Shown: one piece after another, positions 46,926-49,348 of the stretch | How positions within the stretch are numbered: the first letter of the stretch is position 1 | How the letters are laid out: every line of letters begins with the position of its first letter | NCBI GenBank assembly: GCA_046539045.1 | Contig: JBKHHU010000001.1 | Span: 1-49,348 of the forward strand | Reading direction: 5' to 3' | DNA length: 49,348 nucleotides | From: JBKHHU01 sp046539045 | GTDB lineage: Bacteria > Planctomycetota > Phycisphaerae > SM23-33 | Position numbers and translations under genes: made by a program | The notes under the pieces: generated by a model | The model's database searches: none | Seen by the model: the letters and a program-made list of their open reading frames with translations, nothing else | What the model was told of the DNA's origin: nothing

Positions 46926-46953
46926 ATTATAGAATCTGATTCACGAAGGTCAA
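46926..46953 (-). promoter_or_regulatory. Strong sigma-70-type promoter upstream of nusA
   Basis: On the minus strand TTGACC (46953-46948) and a perfect TATAAT (46931-46926) are separated by 16 bp. The predicted start is near 46919. This is the best promoter in the window by consensus. Confidence 0.75.
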
Positions 46954-46956
46954 TGG

Positions 46957-47197
46957 GAATTTAAAGGTTCCGAGGCATACCTGCGGCGCCGGCTATCAAG
47001 CCAGCCGCCGGGGGGTACACCAAGGCCGCAAACTCGTCAAAACGTGCCGGTTGTTGCTGAGCGGTTCTCGACGGCAGGGGGTGTCGCCGGTAGACTTGGT
47101 GCAAATCGTTACCCGTCGCCTCGGGTTTCTGTGATCGGTGGCGTTATCACCGACGGAGTCCGGGCGTTCTCCTGTCACGAATCGGAGCGAATTGCCG
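46957..47197. other. Intergenic region before the AEC permease gene
   Basis: No gene is seen. A GC-rich inverted repeat (CGGCT/AGCCG) occurs near 46989-47007. An upstream in-frame GTG at 47138 could extend the permease but adds no conserved sequence. Confidence 0.5.
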
Positions 47198-48226
47198 ATG
47201 GTCCCGCTCGCCGACATCTGGGCATTCCCGGCCTTGTTCGGGAAGATCTTCTATACCATCGTCCTGCCAATCATGCTGCTGGTCGGCACGGGCTGGCTCA
47301 TCCAGCGGAAACTCGGGCTGGACATGGTCACGCTCAAGCGGCTGAACTTCTACTTCCTCATGCCCGGGATCATCTTTTACTCCGTGATTACCTCCTCCCT
47401 GTCGGGTCAGCAGGTGGTCACCGTGATAGGATTCGCCGTGGCGCTGATCCTGTGCGTGGGCACACTGACGCTGACAGCAGCGGCCGTGTTCAAGATCCCC
47501 AAAAACCAGCGCAGCGCGATGCTGCTGACGACGATCCTGAACAATTCCGGCAACTACGGGCTCCCGCTGCAGCAGTTCGCTTTCGGTGCCAGAGGTGCCC
47601 AGGCAGCGAGCATGCAGGCGTTCGTGATGATCACGCAGAACATTTTCACCTTCACGGTGGGGGTGCTGATCGCCGCCGGGGGACGGAACGGTAAGAGCTG
47701 GAAATCCAACCTGCTGCACGTGCTGAAGTTCCCGCCGGTTTACGCGGTCGTCGCGGGGCTCATCTTCGTGCAGGTAGGCCGGTGGATGAGCCAGGAGCAG
47801 TCGGCGGCCCTGGGCGAATGGCTCACGCCGTTCTGGAAGTATCTTATCTACGTGAAGGATACATTTATCGGGATCGCGCTGGTGACGCTGGGTGCCCAAC
47901 TGGCGCTGATCAAACGTGGCGCGGTCAAGTACCCGGTCGCCCTGAGCGTGGCGTTCCGGCTGGTGCTCGGACCCGCGGTCGGGCTGATCATCATTCACGT
48001 GTTCGACGCGGTCTTCGGGATCAGCGGGTTCACCGCCCGGATGCTCATGGTCGCCTCCAGCACGCCCACTGCCGTCAACTGCATGCTGCTGACGCTCGAA
48101 TTCGACAACCACCCGGAATACACCGCCAAGGCCGTCTTCTGGTCGACCATGCTCAGCCCGATCACCGTCACCGCCGTGGTGTTCCTTACCAAAGTGCAAC
48201 TATTCCCGGTGTTTTCGATGACGTAA
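47198..48226 (+). CDS. AEC-family permease (auxin efflux carrier-like)
   Basis: This 342-residue membrane protein has about ten hydrophobic helices in two halves, with a break helix of the NNSGNYGLPLQQFAFG type near residues 110-125, as in the AEC family. A second signature (SSTPTAVNCMLLTLEF) lies near 285-300. Bacterial AEC members move small carboxylates such as malate or malonate; the substrate cannot be read here. The ATG at 47198 is chosen because the preceding frame is not membrane-like. Confidence 0.88.
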   Translation: MVPLADIWAFPALFGKIFYTIVLPIMLLVGTGWLIQRKLGLDMVTLKRLNFYFLMPGIIFYSVITSSLSGQQVVTVIGFAVALILCVGTLTLTAAAVFKIPKNQRSAMLLTTILNNSGNYGLPLQQFAFGARGAQAASMQAFVMITQNIFTFTVGVLIAAGGRNGKSWKSNLLHVLKFPPVYAVVAGLIFVQVGRWMSQEQSAALGEWLTPFWKYLIYVKDTFIGIALVTLGAQLALIKRGAVKYPVALSVAFRLVLGPAVGLIIIHVFDAVFGISGFTARMLMVASSTPTAVNCMLLTLEFDNHPEYTAKAVFWSTMLSPITVTAVVFLTKVQLFPVFSMT

Positions 48227-48311
48227 TCGTCAGGCACCCGGTTGCAGAGTTCAGAACGCCGAACGACATCATCCATACGCAAGCGATCAGAATGTTCGCG
48301 GGAGAAAAACC

Positions 48312-49348
48312 ATGCCTCGTCAAACCGTAGTCAGCATCGAAGGCGACAAGTTTCTCATCAACGGCAGGTGCACCTACCCGGGACGGACCTGGAAAGGCCA
48401 TTCGCTCGAAGGGCGGCTGATGAACTCCCGGATGGTCCAGGCCATCTTCGACGACCTCAATACCGACACGCGCCCCACGTTCGACTACCCCGACGGCCCG
48501 TGGGACGCCCAGCGGAATACCGATGAGTTCATCGCTGCGATGCCCGAATGGAAAGCTCACGGCCTGCTGGGTATCGCCTTCAATCTCCAGGGCGGCAGCC
48601 CGCAGGGCTACTCCAAGCACCAGCCGTGGGTCAACTCCACGTTTCGCCCCAACGGCACGTTGCGGGAGAGCTATCTTGCCCGACTCGAAGCGATCCTCGA
48701 CCGGGCCGACGAACTCGGGATGGTCGTCATCCTCGGCTGTTTCTACTTCGGCCAGGACGAGCACCTGAACGACGAGTCTGCCGTGATCGACGCGACGGAG
48801 AACGCCACCGACTGGCTGTGCGAGAAGGGCTACACCAACGTGATCGTCGAGATCGCCAACGAGTGTGACGTTACGCAGAAATACGAGCACGAGATCATCC
48901 ACCCGCACCGCGTCCACGAGTTGATCAAGCTTGTGAAAAAACGCTCCGCCGGGCGGCTGGACACGTTCGTCAGCCGCCTGCTGGTGGGCACGAGTTTCTG
49001 CGGCGGGAGCATACCGACCGAGAACGTTGTGGGCACCAGCGACGTGATCCTGCTGCACGGCAACGGCGTGGAGGACCCGGCCCGCATCCGCGAGATGGTG
49101 CGCACCGTGCGGAAGATGGATGTCTACTCCGGCCAGCCGATCGTGTTCAACGAGGACGACCATTTCGACTTCGACCAGCAGGACAACAACATGATCGCTG
49201 CCGTCAGCGAACACGCCGGCTGGGGGTACTTCGACTACCGCTTCAAAGGCGAAGGCTACGACGAAGGCTACCAGTCCGTCCCGGTCAACTGGGGCATCAG
49301 CTCGGACCGCAAACGCGGCTTCTTCGGCCTGCTGAAAGACATGACCGG
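48312..49348 (+). CDS. GH5-like (clan A) glycoside hydrolase, cut by the window end
   Basis: The frame is open from the ATG at 48312 to the end of the window, giving 345 residues without a stop. The N-terminus has the INGRCTYPGRTWKGHSLEGR segment. Glu184 in EIANECD fits the acid/base of clan GH-A enzymes, and Glu281 in IVFNEDDH fits the nucleophile. No signal peptide is present, so it would act in the cytoplasm. The family could be GH5-like or a related cellulase-like group; the missing C-terminus prevents a firmer call. Confidence 0.75.
   Translation, partial: MPRQTVVSIEGDKFLINGRCTYPGRTWKGHSLEGRLMNSRMVQAIFDDLNTDTRPTFDYPDGPWDAQRNTDEFIAAMPEWKAHGLLGIAFNLQGGSPQGYSKHQPWVNSTFRPNGTLRESYLARLEAILDRADELGMVVILGCFYFGQDEHLNDESAVIDATENATDWLCEKGYTNVIVEIANECDVTQKYEHEIIHPHRVHELIKLVKKRSAGRLDTFVSRLLVGTSFCGGSIPTENVVGTSDVILLHGNGVEDPARIREMVRTVRKMDVYSGQPIVFNEDDHFDFDQQDNNMIAAVSEHAGWGYFDYRFKGEGYDEGYQSVPVNWGISSDRKRGFFGLLKDMT

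Overview
The window is a continuous, gene-dense piece of a bacterial chromosome with GC-rich coding sequence. It carries no rRNA operon, no complete tRNA gene, no CRISPR array, no insertion sequence and no phage module. The mix of genes points to a planctomycete, most likely of the Phycisphaerae type. The pointers are a DUF6677-like membrane protein, secreted HEAT-repeat and very long TPR proteins, a beta-helix lipoprotein with a LysM domain, few clear Shine-Dalgarno sites, several GTG/TTG starts and scattered polysaccharide-degrading enzymes. This placement is an inference from gene content; no phylogenetic marker could be run.

Layout. 1-5.1 kb (mostly minus strand): HEAT-repeat protein, beta-helix/LysM lipoprotein, queD, queE, a tyrosine-phosphatase-like protein and an AllA-like protein. 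5.4-13.7 kb (plus): two overlapping small membrane-protein genes, an isochorismatase-fold protein with an altered catalytic triad, prmC, murA, a C4 zinc-ribbon coiled-coil protein, an RNase H-like protein, the frameshifted remnant of a small membrane protein, and dnaG. 13.7-22 kb (plus): rpoD with its own promoter and terminator, a response regulator with an HD-GYP domain, then a TetR-RND efflux operon preceded by two near-identical palindromic operators that bracket a promoter. 22.05-22.43 kb is a repeat-rich spacer. 22.4-26.4 kb (minus): a translationally coupled heparinase-II/III-like lyase and GH42 beta-galactosidase. 26.5-35.2 kb: a YfcE-type phosphodiesterase, pyruvate kinase, a cold-shock protein with a long leader, a GT9 glycosyltransferase with mnmA, a zinc-ribbon DedA/VTT membrane protein, AMMECR1, tadA-miaA and yebC. 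35.4-46.5 kb (minus): the conserved nusA-infB-ylxP-rbfA cluster, followed downstream by an endonuclease-III-fold protein with a histone-like lysine tail, hisG and a 1280-residue TPR protein. 47.2-49.3 kb (plus): an AEC-family permease and a GH5-like glycosidase cut by the window end.

How it works together. The central part is core information processing: primase, primary sigma factor, NusA, IF-2, RbfA and tRNA modification by MnmA, TadA, MiaA and the queuosine enzymes QueD/QueE. Accessory functions are xenobiotic efflux under local TetR control and extracellular polysaccharide breakdown.

The most interesting unexplained element is a stretch of about 390 bases upstream of nusA. It has a near-consensus promoter at one end and a classic intrinsic terminator at the other, is full of potential hairpins and has no convincing reading frame: a candidate structured RNA or an attenuating leader. 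Other items worth a second look are a family of N4-loop hairpin repeats between genes, the degenerate HhH-GPD protein with a lysine tail, and the tRNA-Gly-like fragment near 6.2 kb.
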